Assembly (NCBI GenBank): GCA_900107365.1 | Contig: FNPS01000002.1 | Coordinates: forward strand, 248,001-312,000 | Origin: Flavobacterium aquidurense | Lineage (GTDB): Bacteria; Bacteroidota; Bacteroidia; Flavobacteriales; Flavobacteriaceae | DNA: 64,000 bases | Direction of reading: 5' to 3' | Shown: one piece after another, positions 43,366-52,575 of the stretch | How the letters are laid out: every line of letters begins with the position of its first letter | Position numbering within the stretch: the first letter of the stretch is position 1 | The notes under the pieces: model-generated | Database searches by the model: none | What the model saw: the letters and a program-made list of their open reading frames with translations, nothing else | Told to the model about the DNA's origin: nothing | Program-made: the position numbers and the translations under genes

Positions 43366-44004
43366 TTACAGATTACTCAATTGATATACTTCATCTAATT
43401 CAGCATTCGAAGCAATGTTTACATTTAAATCAGTTACAAAACCTGAATTCAATCCGTAAACCCAGCCGTGAAGCATTAAATCCTGACCATTTTTCCATGC
43501 TCCCTGCACAATCGAAGTTTTTGCTAAGTTGTAAACTTGTTCTTTAGCATTGATTTCAACAAAAGCATTAAAACGTTCTGTTTCATCTTCAATTGAATTT
43601 AAGTATTTGTCGTGCAAACGGTATTCATCTTTAATGTGACGAATCCAGTTGTCAATAATTCCAACAGACATATTTCCCATTGCAGCTTTTACTCCACCAC
43701 AACCGTAATGTCCACAAACAATAACGTGTTTTACTTTTAAAACATTTACTGCATAATCTAATACGCTTAACATATTCATGTCTGAGTGCACGACCATATT
43801 AGCAATATTACGGTGTACGAAAACCTCACCTGGCTTAGCACCAATAATTTCGTTTGCAGGAACACGGCTGTCAGAACATCCAATCCATAATAATGGCGGT
43901 GTTTGTCCTTTTGCTAAATCTGCAAAATAATTTGGATCTAATGCTAATGATTTTTCAACCCACTCTTTATTGTTTTCTAATAATTGCTCATAAAACTTTC
44001 TCAT
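43366..44004 (-). CDS. can: Beta-carbonic anhydrase
   Basis: A 212-residue enzyme interconverting CO2 and bicarbonate. Zinc ligands Cys43 (IGCSDSRVP), His99 and Cys102 (VCGHYGCGG), and the Asp45-Arg47 dyad are all present. Length is standard. It lies 122 bases downstream of a SulP transporter on the same strand, suggesting a joint role in bicarbonate supply. Confidence 0.95.
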   Translation of the reverse strand: MRKFYEQLLENNKEWVEKSLALDPNYFADLAKGQTPPLLWIGCSDSRVPANEIIGAKPGEVFVHRNIANMVVHSDMNMLSVLDYAVNVLKVKHVIVCGHYGCGGVKAAMGNMSVGIIDNWIRHIKDEYRLHDKYLNSIEDETERFNAFVEINAKEQVYNLAKTSIVQGAWKNGQDLMLHGWVYGLNSGFVTDLNVNIASNAELDEVYQLSNL

Positions 44005-44126
44005 TCTTTTTTCTTTTTAAATGATATTTCTAAATGATTAAACATATCAAAGATAACGCTACTGTAAAGTTACCTAATTTTTGACATTTCTCACAATCCA
44101 GAAATACCTTAATTTATTTAATTTGT

Positions 44127-45776
44127 TTAAAATTTTTCTTTAGATGCTTCCTTTTTAACCAATGCTCTCTTCGCAACATCATAATAATGTTCTATCGAAA
44201 CATGATTGTCTTTTTCAGGAGTATTCTCTAACTCATACGCTTTCTTAAAGCCCTTCAATTTTACTTTGATATTTTCATCAATGGCACGAGTTTCTTTAAA
44301 CTCACGAATTAAATCCAGTACATCGTGCGCTATGTACTCCGTATCGTGTGCATTGATAATAACTTTTGAATTTTCAGGAATCTCACTCAATGTCAACTTG
44401 ATAGCTGCTTTGTTTAAGAAAGAAACTTCCTGAGCTAAGTCGATATGAATAACGTCTCCGTCTTCGTATTCTTCCTTTTTAAAGCTGTATGCTCTTTTCA
44501 GGTTTCCTCTCAATACAAAAATAATACTGATGATAACCCCCAATGCAACACCTTTCAATAAATCTGTTGCGACAACAAATACTAAGGTTGCAATAAAAGG
44601 TATGAACTGATACTTTCCTTTTTCCCAGAAATGGAAGAAAGTTGCAGGCTTAGCTAATTTGTAACCAACTAATATTAAAACGGTAGCCAAAGTAGCTAAC
44701 GGAATTTTATTCAAAACTGCAGGAATACTCAAAACACTTACCAATAAAAGCACACCGTGAATAATAGATGACATTTTCGATTTTGCACCGGCATTATTAT
44801 TTGCAGATGATCTAACCACAACTGATGTCATTGGTAAACCTCCTAAAAGCGAACTCACGATATTACCAATTCCCTGAGCTCTTAACTCAACATTTGTATT
44901 GGTATAACGTTTTTGAACGTCCATTCTGTCAGCAGCTTCAATACACAATAAAGTTTCAATAGAAGCCACAATAGCAATTGTAACCCCAACTACCCAAACC
45001 TGCGGATTTGTTACAGCAGCAAAATTTGGTGTAATAAGAATTGATTTAAATTCGTCAAAAGATTTTGGAACTGGCAAAGAAACCAAATGCTCTTTTGCAA
45101 TTGCCAATGAGCTTCCTGTAGAAGTAAAAACTTCATTTAAAACTACACCTAAAATAACCGCTATAAGTGCTCCTGGAACTAATTTTAATTTCTTTAAAAA
45201 AGGAACCTTGTCCCAGGCAATTAATATTACGAGTGAAACTAAAGAAATAACTACGGCCCCTAATTGAATGTGATTGATCACATCGTATAAAAAAGAGAAA
45301 GAATTACTTCCATCATTTTGAATAAAAGCCTGATCACCCTCAAAGTCAGCATCATAACCAAAAGCGTGTGGCAATTGTTTCAGGATAATAATAATCCCGA
45401 TACCAGCAAGCATTCCTTCGATTACATTGGTTGGAAAATAATTTGAAATACTTCCGGCTTTTAAAAACCCTAATGCTAATTGAATTAATCCAGCAATGAA
45501 AACAGACATTAAAAACACATCGAAGGCACCAAAATCAGTGATCGCAGTTAAAACAATAGCTGTTAAACCAGCTGCCGGACCAGACACACTAATATGAGAC
45601 TGGCTTAAAAAACCAACCACAATACCACCAATAACACCTGCAATAATTCCAGAAAATAAAGGCGCTCCAGAAGCCATTGCAATACCTAAACACAACGGAA
45701 GAGCCACCAAGAAAACCACTAAACCTGAAGCAAAATCAGATTTAAGGTTGGCAAAAAGATTAATTTTTTTTGACAT
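44127..45776 (-). CDS. SulP-family anion (probably bicarbonate) transporter
   Basis: A 549-residue transporter. Membrane segments fill residues about 15-430 with SulP motifs (GLVVFLVALPLCLGIAMASGAPLFSGIIAG in parts, SVSGPAAGLTAIV, and LLGGLPMTSVVVRSSANNNAGAKSKMSSIIHG). A STAS domain follows at about 455-530 (EVSFLNKAAIKLTLSEIPENSKVIINAHDTEYI). SulP transporters move sulfate or bicarbonate; pairing with carbonic anhydrase favours bicarbonate, as in BicA-type systems. Substrate is an inference from context. Confidence 0.92.
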   Translation of the reverse strand: MSKKINLFANLKSDFASGLVVFLVALPLCLGIAMASGAPLFSGIIAGVIGGIVVGFLSQSHISVSGPAAGLTAIVLTAITDFGAFDVFLMSVFIAGLIQLALGFLKAGSISNYFPTNVIEGMLAGIGIIIILKQLPHAFGYDADFEGDQAFIQNDGSNSFSFLYDVINHIQLGAVVISLVSLVILIAWDKVPFLKKLKLVPGALIAVILGVVLNEVFTSTGSSLAIAKEHLVSLPVPKSFDEFKSILITPNFAAVTNPQVWVVGVTIAIVASIETLLCIEAADRMDVQKRYTNTNVELRAQGIGNIVSSLLGGLPMTSVVVRSSANNNAGAKSKMSSIIHGVLLLVSVLSIPAVLNKIPLATLATVLILVGYKLAKPATFFHFWEKGKYQFIPFIATLVFVVATDLLKGVALGVIISIIFVLRGNLKRAYSFKKEEYEDGDVIHIDLAQEVSFLNKAAIKLTLSEIPENSKVIINAHDTEYIAHDVLDLIREFKETRAIDENIKVKLKGFKKAYELENTPEKDNHVSIEHYYDVAKRALVKKEASKEKF

Positions 45777-45855
45777 AATACAATACTAAAAATGGATACA
45801 TTAAAGATCTACTGCATTTATTATAAATACAGTTAGTTTAAAATAATCGGAAGTA

Positions 45856-46140
45856 TTATACCAAGTTGGGAGGTGGAGCAAATATGCTCGGAGAAATATT
45901 GTCTAGTTTTACAATATTTTCAGACACAATAGTCTTTTTTTCAATATAAAGCGGCACCAAAACTTCATGTTGAAGTATGGTCGGATAAACCGCAGCCTTA
46001 AGTTCTTTATGTGAATGCTCCTCTTCAGAAAAACTGAAAAACATAGACGTATCATTACTTTTCTTCATCAACGTCACAATAGTAGGCGTTGCTAAGAAAG
46101 CAATAAATATGAATAATAATATGCGAGCGACTAATTTCAT
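45856..46140 (-). CDS. Small membrane-anchored protein, unknown
   Basis: With start at 46140 the protein has 94 residues: one N-terminal membrane segment (KLVARILLFIFIAFLATPTIVTLM, residues 2-25) and a periplasmic or cytosolic tail with a His/Glu cluster (EEEHSHKE). An ATG eight codons upstream is possible, but it overlaps the promoter. Located upstream of the SulP gene on the same strand, 79 bases apart. It may be related to it. No family recognised. Confidence 0.62.
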   Translation of the reverse strand: MKLVARILLFIFIAFLATPTIVTLMKKSNDTSMFFSFSEEEHSHKELKAAVYPTILQHEVLVPLYIEKKTIVSENIVKLDNISPSIFAPPPNLV

Positions 46141-46145
46141 TGTCG

Positions 46146-46174
46146 CAAAAATAGTGTTAAACAAATAAAATCAA
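46146..46174 (-). promoter_or_regulatory. Promoter of the small membrane-anchored protein gene
   Basis: On the minus strand: TTG (46172-46174), 18-base spacer, TATTTTTG (46146-46153). It ends 5 bases before the ATG at 46140, giving a very short leader or none. Confidence 0.5.
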
Positions 46175-46274
46175 AGCTTCGGAGCAAAAATTTTCATAGA
46201 AATTTAACATTCATAAAAAAAGCGGCATTATCCATAGAGACAAGACCGCTTATAAGTTATTTATAAACAATGAA

Positions 46275-46754
46275 TTACAGCTCTTCTTCAAGCCATGCGT
46301 TCATCATCCAAATTGTTTTTTCTTGTTCTGCAATAAAGTCGCTCATCATAGAATTTGTTCCTTCATCATTAATTTCAGCTGATTTATTTAAGATTTCTCT
46401 TTCAATTTTAAGCAAGTCTGATAAAGAATGAACAATCAAGTGAACTGCTTTTTCATCATTTGAAATATTTTTCCCAACTGTCAATTTGTTGTTTTTAATA
46501 TAATCATCAAAAGTATGCAACGGTGTTCCGCCAATTGTCAAAACTCTTTCGGCTATCATGTCAATTTTTAATTGGGCATCTGTGTATAATTCTTCAAATT
46601 TTACATGCAAATCAAAGAAACGTTTTCCTCTAATATTCCAATGAATTCCTCTTAAATTTTGATAGTAAACCTGAAAATTAGACAATAATACATTCAATTC
46701 TTTTACCAATAATTCTGACTCTTTTACAGGTAATCCTAAAATATTCGTTTTCAT
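46275..46754 (-). CDS. dps: Dps-family DNA-protection ferritin
   Basis: A 159-residue single-domain ferritin-like protein. The ferroxidase site is visible in RGIHWNIRGKRFFDLHVKFEELYTDAQLKIDMIAERV (in parts, residues about 36-70), with the expected His, His, Asp and Glu. Forms dodecamers that store iron and use up peroxide. The -7 element TAAATTTG lies at 46783-46790. Divergent from oxyR, the expected regulator. Confidence 0.94.
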   Translation of the reverse strand: MKTNILGLPVKESELLVKELNVLLSNFQVYYQNLRGIHWNIRGKRFFDLHVKFEELYTDAQLKIDMIAERVLTIGGTPLHTFDDYIKNNKLTVGKNISNDEKAVHLIVHSLSDLLKIEREILNKSAEINDEGTNSMMSDFIAEQEKTIWMMNAWLEEEL

Positions 46755-46833
46755 ATTTTTATTATTTTACAGTAAGTTACTACAAATTTAAGGGAACTTC
46801 TTAAAAAAAGTTATAAAAAAAATTATATTTTCT

Positions 46834-46841
46834 TATTTTTG
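46834..46841 (+). promoter_or_regulatory. -7 promoter element of oxyR
   Basis: TATTTTTG, 20 bases upstream of the ATG at 46862. The 107-base region to dps also holds the opposite-strand element at 46783-46790. Confidence 0.5.
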
Positions 46842-46861
46842 CATCACAAAATACTATCAAA

Positions 46862-47803
46862 ATGACAATTACTCAATTACAATATGTGTTAGCTGTTGCC
46901 GAGCACAAAAACTTTACACTTGCTGCCGAAAAATGTTTTGTGACGCAACCCACTTTAAGCATGCAGATTCAGAAAATTGAAGAAGAACTTAATATTTTAA
47001 TTTTTGACAGAAGCAAAAAACCTATTCAACTTACAGATATTGGTCAGAAAATTGTAAATCAGGCCAAGAACATTGTAAACGAAGCAGATAGAATTAAAGA
47101 TATTGTAGAACAACAAAAAGGTTTTATAGGAGGCGAATTTCGTTTGGGAATTATTCCAACGATTATGCCAACGCTTTTGCCGATGTTCCTGAACAATTTC
47201 ATTAAAAAATATCCAAAAGTAAAACTCTTAATAGAAGAGCTTAATACAGATGAAATTATCGTAAAACTCAAAAATGGTCATTTGGATGCTGCTATTGCCG
47301 CAACACCTCTTGAGGATGAAAAGATAAAAGAGATTGTTTTGTATTTTGAGCCATTTGTTGCTTATATACCAGAGCATCACGCAAATTTTCAGAAAGAAGA
47401 AATTGAGGTTGCCGATTTAAATATCAATGAAATTTTACTTTTACAGGACGGGCATTGCTTTAGAGATGGCATTTTGAATTTATGCAAAAACGGAACTGAT
47501 GTCGAACAAAACAATTTTCAGATTCAAAGCGGAAGTTTTGAAACACTGATAAAATTGGCCGACGAAGGCTTGGGTACAACGTTACTACCGTACTTGCACA
47601 CCCTGGATTTAAAGGATTCCGACAAACTGAAACTTCGTAATTTTAAGGAACCAAAACCTGCTCGCGAGGTAAGTTTAATTTACCCTAAAAGCGAATTAAA
47701 AATGCAAATCATTGACGCACTTCGATCTACCATTGCCGGAGTTGTAAAAGGAGCAATTGTTTTTCAGAATGTTCAAATCATTAGTCCGCTACAAAAGAAA
47801 TAG
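46862..47803 (+). CDS. oxyR: LysR-type peroxide sensor OxyR
   Basis: A 313-residue regulator. Winged helix at residues 1-60 (MTITQLQYVLAVAEHKNFTLAAEKCFVTQPTLSMQIQKIEEEL in parts). The redox cysteines fall at positions 199 and 208 in the segment DGHCFRDGILNLCKN, the same numbering as in E. coli OxyR. Activates peroxide-defence genes on disulphide formation. Divergent from dps, a classic OxyR target. Followed by a terminator. Confidence 0.94.
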   Translation: MTITQLQYVLAVAEHKNFTLAAEKCFVTQPTLSMQIQKIEEELNILIFDRSKKPIQLTDIGQKIVNQAKNIVNEADRIKDIVEQQKGFIGGEFRLGIIPTIMPTLLPMFLNNFIKKYPKVKLLIEELNTDEIIVKLKNGHLDAAIAATPLEDEKIKEIVLYFEPFVAYIPEHHANFQKEEIEVADLNINEILLLQDGHCFRDGILNLCKNGTDVEQNNFQIQSGSFETLIKLADEGLGTTLLPYLHTLDLKDSDKLKLRNFKEPKPAREVSLIYPKSELKMQIIDALRSTIAGVVKGAIVFQNVQIISPLQKK

Positions 47804-47807
47804 AAAT

Positions 47808-47837
47808 AAAAAAGGAGCCAATTTGGCTCCTTTTTTT
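47808..47837. terminator. Bidirectional terminator after oxyR
   Basis: Stem AAAGGAGCC (47811-47819) / GGCTCCTTT (47825-47833), loop AATTT, with A-run and T-run. Confidence 0.85.
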
Positions 47838-48033
47838 ATACTTTAATCAGTAGTAGACTTTGTTCTAATTCTGGTTTTTCAATAATGAAATTTAATAACC
47901 ATTCTTTTAATTGTTCCATTTCATAAGGTAACAGTGTTTTGATAGCTTTTTCTACTTCTTTGCAGAAAAGTATCGGGTCGAAACTAACTCTCTCAAGTAT
48001 TGATTTCGTGTAATCAAACATCATTTTTGACAT
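47836..48033 (-). CDS. Small conserved-looking protein, unknown
   Basis: A 65-residue protein (MSKMMFDYTKSILERVSFD..., ending ELEQSLLLIKV) with a regular helical pattern and one Cys in FCKEVEKAIKTLLPYEMEQLKEWL. Ends exactly at the shared terminator. Its compact, amphipathic composition and position argue it is a real gene. Family unknown. Confidence 0.7.
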   Translation of the reverse strand: MSKMMFDYTKSILERVSFDPILFCKEVEKAIKTLLPYEMEQLKEWLLNFIIEKPELEQSLLLIKV

Positions 48034-48199
48034 AATAAAATAAGATTTTTGGGGGTTATCTATATTTCTAAACTCGCAGCAAATTTAAACAAATAACATA
48101 TACAAAGCTTTATTTTAACTATTTTTTTTAAAAACTTTAGCAACGAAACCGTTTTCTTACTACGGATAAATCAATATAGAACCGTTATAAATAACTAGA

Positions 48200-48883
48200 T
48201 TAAACCTTTTTAAAGGCTCTAAACATTTCTCGTTTACCTGGAGGTCCAGCTAATTTTTCGACCGTAAAACCAACAGAAATCATACTTCTTTTAACAACTC
48301 CGCGCGCGGCATATGTTACTAAAACACCATTTGATTTTAAACTATTGTACATTTTCTGAAAAATTTCGGTACTCCATAATTCTGGTTGCACACGATATCC
48401 GAAGGCATCAAAGTAAATCAAATCAAAAGTTTCAAAATCGTCTATTTCATCAAAAAATTGTTTCCTTTTGGTTAACGAGAACTGATCGCAAATTTCTACT
48501 TTATTATCCCATTCGCATTTATGCATTTTCTCAAAAATGTTATGAAATTTCAATGCTTCCAATTCTTCAACATAATTCATCGCTAAAACTTCCTCAGCAT
48601 TTACAGGATATGCTTCTACTCCAACATAGTCAATCTTCTGATTTTTTTTAACTGATTCTAAAAAAGTAATAAAAGCGTTTAATCCAGTTCCAAAACCAAT
48701 TTCCAAAATACTAACCGGATCTTTTTCAAATAATGAAAGTCCGTTTTTTATAAAAACATGTTTTGCTTCCTGAATAGCACCGTGCTTGGAATGATAACAT
48801 TCATCCCACTCTTTCAAATGAATTGTCGTTGAACCATCTAGCGTTTTAATTATTTCTCTTTCCACCTTTTTCGATATTTTCAA
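48200..48883 (-). CDS. mnmD: tRNA 5-methylaminomethyl-2-thiouridine methyltransferase (MnmD)
   Basis: A 227-residue SAM-dependent methyltransferase acting on the wobble uridine of some tRNAs. The DUF752 signature is complete: ECYHSKHGAIQEAKHVFIKNGL, ILEIGFGTGLNAFITFLES (SAM site, about residues 60-78), FDLIYFDAFGYRVQPELWS and LVTYAARGVVKRSM. The FAD-oxidoreductase half of the fused MnmC is absent, as usual in Bacteroidetes. Confidence 0.94.
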   Translation of the reverse strand: MKISKKVEREIIKTLDGSTTIHLKEWDECYHSKHGAIQEAKHVFIKNGLSLFEKDPVSILEIGFGTGLNAFITFLESVKKNQKIDYVGVEAYPVNAEEVLAMNYVEELEALKFHNIFEKMHKCEWDNKVEICDQFSLTKRKQFFDEIDDFETFDLIYFDAFGYRVQPELWSTEIFQKMYNSLKSNGVLVTYAARGVVKRSMISVGFTVEKLAGPPGKREMFRAFKKV

Positions 48884-49081
48884 TCTGATTTTATTGTTTT
48901 TCAGACCATTTTACTAGTCAAATTTAGTCAAAACAAATGCGTAAAGCCTTAAAAAACGATACTTTTTTCATAAATTCTTTATAAAAGCCAGCGATTTTTT
49001 TAGGTTTATTATAAGATAAATAAATCGCAGTTAAAGGCCGTAATTAATACAGTTTTAGCAAGTAATTTATATATTTTTACT

Positions 49082-49089
49082 TAATTTTG
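49082..49089 (+). promoter_or_regulatory. -7 promoter element upstream of ilvE
   Basis: TAATTTTG matches TAnnTTTG. It would give a leader of about 80 bases before the ATG at 49174. The rest of the 290-base gap 48884-49173 shows nothing I can name. Confidence 0.4.
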
Positions 49090-49173
49090 CATTCAATAAA
49101 ATCTATTTTACACCAAATCATCACTTTAGAAGTCCTTCTTTTGAGATGAAAATTACATAAAACATATATTATT

Positions 49174-50244
49174 ATGAGTACAACTCAAACAAGCAAAATT
49201 GAAATCAGAAAAGCTACGTCGTCAAAAATAAGCGCGGTAGACTTTGAAAACTTAAGCTTTGGTGCTGTTTTTACAGACCATTTATTCGAATGTGATTTTA
49301 AAAATGGGGAATGGCAAACTCCTGTCATTAAGCCGTACGCTCCTATTTTAATGGATCCTTCTTCAAAAGTCTTTCATTATGGACAAGCTATTTTCGAAGG
49401 AATGAAAGCTTACAAAGATGAAAATAATGATGTTTGGTTGTTTAGACCTGATGAAAACTACAAACGTTTCAATAACTCTGCTGTACGTATGGCAATGCCA
49501 GAAGTTCCGGAAGCTATTTTTATGGATGGTTTGAATGAATTATTAAAAATCGATCAGGAATGGATTCAGAGAGGAAACGGAAGCAGTATGTACATTCGTC
49601 CTTTTATGATTGCTACAGGACCTGGAGTTATTGCAAATCCATCAGACGAGTATAAATTCATGATTTTACTTTCTCCTGCAAAATCATATTATGGAGGCGA
49701 AGTAAAAGTAATTATTGCTGAGCATTATAGTAGAGCTGCAAATGGCGGAATTGGAGCTGCAAAAGCGGCAGGAAATTATGCTGCACAGTTTTACCCAACG
49801 AATTTGGCTAACAAAGATGGCTTTCAACAAGTTATCTGGACAGATGATGCAACGCATACTAAACTGGAAGAAGCGGGAACAATGAACGTATTCTTTAGAA
49901 TTAACGATACTTTAATGACTGCTCCGACAAGCGAAAGAATTTTGGATGGTATTACCAGAAAAAGTTTGATTGCTATGGCTGAAAAAGAAGGATTGAATGT
50001 AGACGTTCGTCCTGTTCTTGTATCAGAATTAGTAGAAGCGGCTAAAAACGGATCTTTAAAAGAAATTTTTGGAGCTGGAACTGCAGCCGTTATTAGTGTA
50101 ATCAAAGGATTCTCTTATCAGGATGTTTATTACGAAATGACACCAATTGAAAATTCTTATGCTTCTCTTTTAAAAGAAAAACTAACAAGTCTTCAAAACA
50201 AACTTTCTGAAGATACTTTTGGATGGACGGTTAAAGTTCAATAA
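49174..50244 (+). CDS. ilvE: Branched-chain amino acid aminotransferase
   Basis: A 356-residue class IV PLP aminotransferase, type II BCAT length. The motifs are FHYGQAIFEGMKAYK, YIRPFMIATGPGVIANPSDEYKF, AKAAGNYAAQF (PLP lysine in GAAKAAGNY), EEAGTMNVFF and DGITRKSLIAMA. Makes or degrades Leu, Ile and Val. Monocistronic, with its own terminator. Confidence 0.96.
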   Translation: MSTTQTSKIEIRKATSSKISAVDFENLSFGAVFTDHLFECDFKNGEWQTPVIKPYAPILMDPSSKVFHYGQAIFEGMKAYKDENNDVWLFRPDENYKRFNNSAVRMAMPEVPEAIFMDGLNELLKIDQEWIQRGNGSSMYIRPFMIATGPGVIANPSDEYKFMILLSPAKSYYGGEVKVIIAEHYSRAANGGIGAAKAAGNYAAQFYPTNLANKDGFQQVIWTDDATHTKLEEAGTMNVFFRINDTLMTAPTSERILDGITRKSLIAMAEKEGLNVDVRPVLVSELVEAAKNGSLKEIFGAGTAAVISVIKGFSYQDVYYEMTPIENSYASLLKEKLTSLQNKLSEDTFGWTVKVQ

Positions 50245-50265
50245 TCTAAAAAGGATATTAAATAC

Positions 50266-50299
50266 AAAAACCCGACAGATTTCTAATTTGTCGGGTTTT
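50266..50299 (+). terminator. Terminator of ilvE
   Basis: Stem AAAACCCGACA (50266-50276) / TGTCGGGTTTT (50288-50298), then T-rich. Confidence 0.87.
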
Positions 50300-50330
50300 G
50301 CTTTTTTTTCAATATCTATAATTGAGAATA

Positions 50331-50462
50331 TTTAAACACATAGAAAACATAGATGTGATGTGTTTAAAGAAGAAACATGTTTCTTCACACATAGCTATGT
50401 GTTTTGATACTAGTGAACACCTTCTTTCCGCATTTAAATACTATGTTTCTATGTGTTTAAAA
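50331..50462. repeat. ACACATAGAAACATAG-word inverted repeat
   Basis: Left arm TTTAAACACATAGAAAACATAG (50331-50352, shown in part) is complementary to ATAC-TATGTTTCTATGTGTTTAAAA (50441-50462) with one base gap. In between are two more copies of CACATAG/CTATGTG. It lies between ilvE and the converging MazG-like gene. Confidence 0.8.
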
Positions 50463-50480
50463 CTTTTACACCTGGCATTT

Positions 50481-50861
50481 TTATAAAAGCTTAGAAAAAT
50501 CGGGTTTAAAGTAATTTGGGCCTTTCAAAACTTTTCCGTCTTCACGATAAATAGGTTGTCCGTCTTCGCCCAGTTTACTCATATTACTACGCTGAATTTC
50601 ATCAAAAACAGCTTCAATTTTATCCTGAAGGCCATGTTCGATAATAGTTCCGCATAAAATATACATCATATCTCCGAGAGCATCAGCAATTTCGACCAAA
50701 TCATTATTTTGCACCGCATCAAGATACTCCTCGTTTTCTTCCTTCATTAAATTATAACGAAGATATTTTTTGGTTTCGCCTACATCTGCAATTGGTGTTT
50801 CGCTATGTCCTATCTTAAAAGCAGTATGAAATTCCTTTACAGCGTCGAGTTGTTTTTTCAT
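50481..50861 (-). CDS. MazG-like / phosphoribosyl-ATP pyrophosphohydrolase-type nucleotide pyrophosphatase
   Basis: A 126-residue protein with start at 50861 (MKKQLDAVKEFHTAF); an upstream ATG adds 13 residues with no family match. The all-alpha NTP-PPase metal motif is visible: LMKEENEEYLDAVQ (EExxE) and LVEIADALGDMMYILCG (ExxD). The C-terminal tail (GKVLKGPNYFKPDF) is common to this subfamily. Removes pyrophosphate from (d)NTPs, possibly house-cleaning. Confidence 0.9.
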   Translation of the reverse strand: MKKQLDAVKEFHTAFKIGHSETPIADVGETKKYLRYNLMKEENEEYLDAVQNNDLVEIADALGDMMYILCGTIIEHGLQDKIEAVFDEIQRSNMSKLGEDGQPIYREDGKVLKGPNYFKPDFSKLL

Positions 50862-50953
50862 ATATAGATAAATTTGTTTTTTAATGAAATGAAAAGCCAA
50901 ATTAGCAACTATTCATATACAATTCTCTAAATTTGTCAAAAATTATTTAAACT

Positions 50954-51142
50954 ATGTTTAGTCAGGGACAATTAATATTCGCAGTCTGTTTTTTCATCGC
51001 CTTTGTAATCGTTATGATATTTGCTTATCGAAAAGATCTGGCATTGCACAAGGTTTTTTATAAAGGTAATTACAAAGTCTTAATCGTTTTTCTTCTTTTT
51101 ATTGCCATCTTATTTGTCATCAAATTCTTTTTTAAAAGGTAA
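50954..51142 (+). CDS. Small two-helix membrane protein, unknown
   Basis: A 62-residue protein with membrane segments at residues 7-24 (LIFAVCFFIAFVIVMIFA) and 42-59 (VLIVFLLFIAILFVIKFF), separated by a basic loop (YRKDLALHKVFYKGNYK). Cytosolic loop predicted by the positive-inside rule. No family recognised. It is coding-like and starts after a normal gap. Confidence 0.7.
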   Translation: MFSQGQLIFAVCFFIAFVIVMIFAYRKDLALHKVFYKGNYKVLIVFLLFIAILFVIKFFFKR

Positions 51143-51338
51143 TTCAATAATTATTTCTATATTTAAAAATATAAAATAAATACCGAAGTTTCACAATTAA
51201 AGCGAATCTGAATCGTTCTGCTTAAAATTAATTTTAACCGGAAAGAACCATTTCAAAAGTATACTTTTATTTTTTTTCTGCTATAGTGCGACTAGTAATA
51301 AAATTTATAACTTTACGACACCAAACAACCTACCACCA

Positions 51339-52472
51339 ATGAAGATTTTAAAATATTTATTTCTTTTATCGTTATTAAGCTTAGTTGCGTTAACCGTTTT
51401 TGTTGCCACACAAAAAGGGATTTTTTCTGTAGAAAGAAGCAAAGTTATCAACTCTCCCCGAGCGACAGTTTATAACTACGTAAACGATTTTAGAAATTAT
51501 GAAGATTTTGAATCCTGGTCAGTAGAAGATCCAACAATAAGAATGACTTTCCCAAACAAAACATCTGGTAATGGCGCTTCATTTTATTGGGAAGGTGTTG
51601 ATGGAAAAGGAAATGCAATAACGCTTAAAACAAAAGACGGAGAAAGCATTCAGCAAAAAATCAATTTTGATGGTACTCAGGCTGATGTCAACTGGATATT
51701 CAAAGATACTTTGGCAGGCAAAACCAAAGTAACATGGAAAGCTAAAGGAACTATGAGCTTTTTATTTAAAATTTACACTGCTTTAAATGGTGGTTCAGAT
51801 AATATCATTGGAACGATTTCTGAAAAGAGTCTTGCCAATATCGATAAAAATCTGGATTATGAAACCAAGACTTATGCTATAAAAGTAAATGGAGTGGTTA
51901 AAAAAATTGAGACGGCTTATATTAAACAAACCTTTACAAGCGAAATTCAAAAGATAAATAAAAATGCCAGAATTGTTATTCCGAAATTAATCCAATTTAG
52001 CGAAACAAATGGCTTATCTACAAATGGAAAACCTTTTATCATATACCACACTTATGATACCGCAAGCGGATTGGCAAAAATCTCAATTTGTTTGCCAATA
52101 AATAAAGAAATTTCAACAAGCGCAGGAAGTGATATTACAGCAGGAAAACTAAATGGTTTTGAAGCTGTAAAAACCACTTTAAAAGGAGATTATACCCACA
52201 CAAATGAAGCAATTGCTAAAACAACTGCCTTTATTAATAACGAAAAGATCATCCCGGATTTAAGCTGGTCGCATCTTGAAATATTAACCATTAGCAAACT
52301 GGACACAAAAAGTCCATCGAAGTTAATGACCGAAATTTATTTTCCAACAAAACCCAAAGTAATTCCGGTTGCAAAAGTTCCTGTTTATCAACCTCAAACA
52401 GAAACACAAACTGCAAAACCTGCAACTCCCGCTCCCGCAGCTCCAAAACCTGAAGAAGATTCGGAATTCTAA
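51339..52472 (+). CDS. SRPBCC (START/Bet v1-like) domain protein with GyrI-like part
   Basis: A 377-residue protein. One N-terminal membrane segment (LKYLFLLSLLSLVALTVFVAT), then a polyketide-cyclase type SRPBCC domain at about 30-170 (VERSKVINSPRATVYNYVNDFRNYEDFESWS in parts). A second domain at about 180-345 resembles GyrI-like effector-binding folds (GLAKISICLPI, GSDITAGKLNGFEAVKTTLKGDYTHTNEAI). A Pro/Ala-rich tail ends the protein. Probably binds a small hydrophobic ligand at the membrane; function unknown. Confidence 0.85.
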   Translation: MKILKYLFLLSLLSLVALTVFVATQKGIFSVERSKVINSPRATVYNYVNDFRNYEDFESWSVEDPTIRMTFPNKTSGNGASFYWEGVDGKGNAITLKTKDGESIQQKINFDGTQADVNWIFKDTLAGKTKVTWKAKGTMSFLFKIYTALNGGSDNIIGTISEKSLANIDKNLDYETKTYAIKVNGVVKKIETAYIKQTFTSEIQKINKNARIVIPKLIQFSETNGLSTNGKPFIIYHTYDTASGLAKISICLPINKEISTSAGSDITAGKLNGFEAVKTTLKGDYTHTNEAIAKTTAFINNEKIIPDLSWSHLEILTISKLDTKSPSKLMTEIYFPTKPKVIPVAKVPVYQPQTETQTAKPATPAPAAPKPEEDSEF

Positions 52473-52575
52473 AAAAAAAGTAGAGACGATTAAACCTTTT
52501 GTTTAAAATTCATTCTAATAGAGATAAGGTTAAAATTCCTAACTTTATAGTTGGTAACAAGATAATGTTTAAAGC

